From the NCBI GenBank assembly GCA_000565345.1, contig AQOF01000006.1, forward strand, positions 44,963 to 108,962: a stretch of DNA of 64,000 nt, in the 5' to 3' direction. The position numbers and the translations under genes are program-made. Below are positions 62,617 to 64,000 of this stretch, piece after piece. The DNA is from Salinivibrio costicola subsp. costicola ATCC 33508 = LMG 11651 (GTDB lineage: Bacteria; Pseudomonadota; Gammaproteobacteria; Enterobacterales; Vibrionaceae). Within the stretch, counting starts at the first letter, position 1. Every line of letters starts with the position of its first letter. The notes beneath the pieces are model-generated. The model worked only from the letters and a program-made list of their open reading frames with translations. It did no database searches and was not told the DNA's origin.

Positions 62617-64000
62617 ATGCGATTAACGAATAATATTAAACAGGTAATGATGGAGTTTTCTTTACGTCGAGAGCCGAAAACGGCTCAGCCGAAAGCGCGT
62701 TTAGATGGCGGTCAACGTTTAAAAGAGTGTGGATTCATCTTGGTCCTCGCCGCTGCTGTGTTTACCATGGTGGCATTGTTATCTTTTAATCCGGCTGATC
62801 CTTCGTGGTCGCAAACCGCGTGGCATGGTGACGTTCATAATGCGGCTGGCGCGATGGGTGCATGGATAGCAGACAGCTTTTTCTTCTCGTTTGGGATCTT
62901 GGCGTATCCATTACCCCCTGCTGCTATTCTTGGCGGTTGGGTTTTTTTGCGGCGGCGTGGTGATAATGAACCCATTAATTACACCATTATTGGCGCACGT
63001 CTATTGGGGCTTCTGGTCCTTTTCCTGACCAGTTGTTCGTTGGCTGATCTCAATTTTGATGACTTTTGGCATTTTTCATCGGGTGGCGTGATGGGAGATG
63101 TCACCAATAGCCTTGCTTTGCCCTTGTTTAATGTCTTAGGGACCACCTTGGTCATGTTGTTTGGCTGGGCGGCCGGTTTCACCTTATTCACGGGAATTTC
63201 ATGGCTCACGATCGTGGATCACCTCGGCGCGGTGACGCTAAATGGTATCACCTGGCTGGTTAATCGCGTGCGTGGCGATACCCCGACACAACTTGGTGCG
63301 CCTGGCTCATCGGCCCCCGAGCGCACAGACGTGACGCAATCGCGTGAGACTTGTGAACCGATGGAGCTGAGTGATTTACGTCGATTGACGCCGACATCGC
63401 CTGAGAAAGCGTCCATTTCTGAGAAAAAATCGGTCGCTGAAAAAACGACAGAGACGGAAAAGGAAACCGTTGATCACAGCGCGCACGAGAGTGAAAGGTC
63501 GATCACCTTTGGTGGACATGCCACCGCTGAGCAAGCCGGTTCGACGCAGTCCGAATCCGCGCTGTCAGAGAGTGCGGATGAACCGGCATTGGGACAATGG
63601 CAAACCGCTGTTGCTGATGATGAGCCTCTGCGTCGGTATTCAGCGCAGACACCGACTCAGAGCCGCCAGCCCAAACACCGACTCAGCATGATCGTGGGTC
63701 GGTCGCAGCTTACGTGTCGACAGATTCAGAGCATTCAGAGACAAAGCACTTAGAGACAAAGCACTCAGAGTACGCTGATACCACCTATGGCAATCAAGAT
63801 GGACTCTCGGAGCTAGAGCGCGCGGAGCAGGCAAGCAAGTTGGCCGATGATGACGAGGATCCTTCCAAGAAACGATTCGCCAAGCACAAAAATCCCAACA
63901 GCAAGCGGCCGGGCTCGACCATCCTTTTTTAGTGAAAGATGAGCATTATCTAAACCGGCAGAACCTTTTCCAACCCTCGACTCTGTTGGTATCCTCGCGC
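62617..64000 (+). CDS. ftsK: DNA translocase FtsK, N-terminal membrane domain and start of linker (frameshifted, cut by window edge)
   Basis: FtsK couples division to chromosome segregation. The part seen has four hydrophobic segments (ECGFILVLAAAVFTMVALLSF; SFGILAYPLPPAAILGGWVF; GLLVLFLTSC; VLGTTLVMLFGWAAGFTLF), then a polar Glu/Ser/Thr-rich linker. The linker contains a small repeat (HSETKH, LETKH) encoded by two copies of GAGACAAAGCACT. Frameshifts at about 63683, 63920 and 63953. After repair the end reads H-P-F-L-V-K-D-E-H-Y-L then P-A-E-P-F-P-T-L-D, the usual segment before the motor domain. The motor lies beyond the window. ATG 62617 or 62647/62650 may be the start. Confidence 0.9.

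Overview
The window is a piece of the core chromosome of a gammaproteobacterium, most likely a member of the Vibrionaceae. Gene content and order point there: nagBAC divergent from nagE, then glnS and fur; fldA, a DUF2788 gene, ybfF and seqA-pgm; gltA divergent from sdhCDAB-sucABCD; znuBC divergent from znuA-mepM; yoaA-tsaB-slp-fadD-rnd; minCDE divergent from ycgL; hns near tdk; cspD / clpS-clpA; infA, bpt, aat, cydC, cydD, trxB; ald divergent from lrp-ftsK. Codon use and base composition look moderate in GC and fairly even. A Salinivibrio-like or Grimontia-like genus would fit, but that is inference from memory of gene order, not a search result.

Layout. 1-5.4 kb: the N-terminus of a CPA2 cation:proton antiporter, then the N-acetylglucosamine regulon with its divergent control region (two NagC boxes about 94 bp apart around a CRP site). 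5.6-13.8 kb: glnS, fur, a DUF4442 gene, fldA, DUF2788, ybfF, seqA, pgm, a DUF1853 gene and a small YbfA-like (DUF2517) gene. 13.9-26 kb: ybgI, citrate synthase, and the succinate dehydrogenase / 2-oxoglutarate dehydrogenase / succinyl-CoA synthetase operon. 26-30 kb: the zinc uptake locus with a near-consensus Zur box, a 17-bp tandem repeat and mepM. 30-40.7 kb: a large beta-propeller sensor-like membrane protein without an output domain, a HIT protein, argS, purU, yoaA, tsaB, a small conserved protein, an Slp lipoprotein and an alpha/beta hydrolase. 40.8-47.5 kb: fadD, rnd, minEDC, ycgL, a lytic transglycosylase and hns. 48-54.5 kb: an NhaC-family antiporter, tdk, cspD, clpSA, infA. 54.5-64 kb: bpt, aat, cydCD, trxB, ald, lrp and the N-terminal part of ftsK.

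Sequence quality is the main caution. At least 15 conserved genes (nagA, gltA, sdhA, sucA, sucB, znuA, argS, slp, fadD, minC, nhaC-family, aat, cydC, cydD, ftsK) carry frameshifts. Nearly all are explained by one missing base, usually in a short run of G or C. Two short stretches (in sdhA and clpA) have denser errors. I treat these genes as real and intact in the organism and give full-length coordinates. The long ORFs that appear to fuse sdhA with sdhB and cydD with cydC are artefacts of these shifts.

I found no insertion sequence, prophage, CRISPR array, tRNA or rRNA, and no accessory defence or biosynthetic island. I see no convincing undescribed system. The least explained items are the orphan propeller receptor with a structured leader in front of it, the 17-bp tandem repeat beside znuB, a long inverted repeat upstream of argS, and the long AT-rich gap between cspD and clpS.
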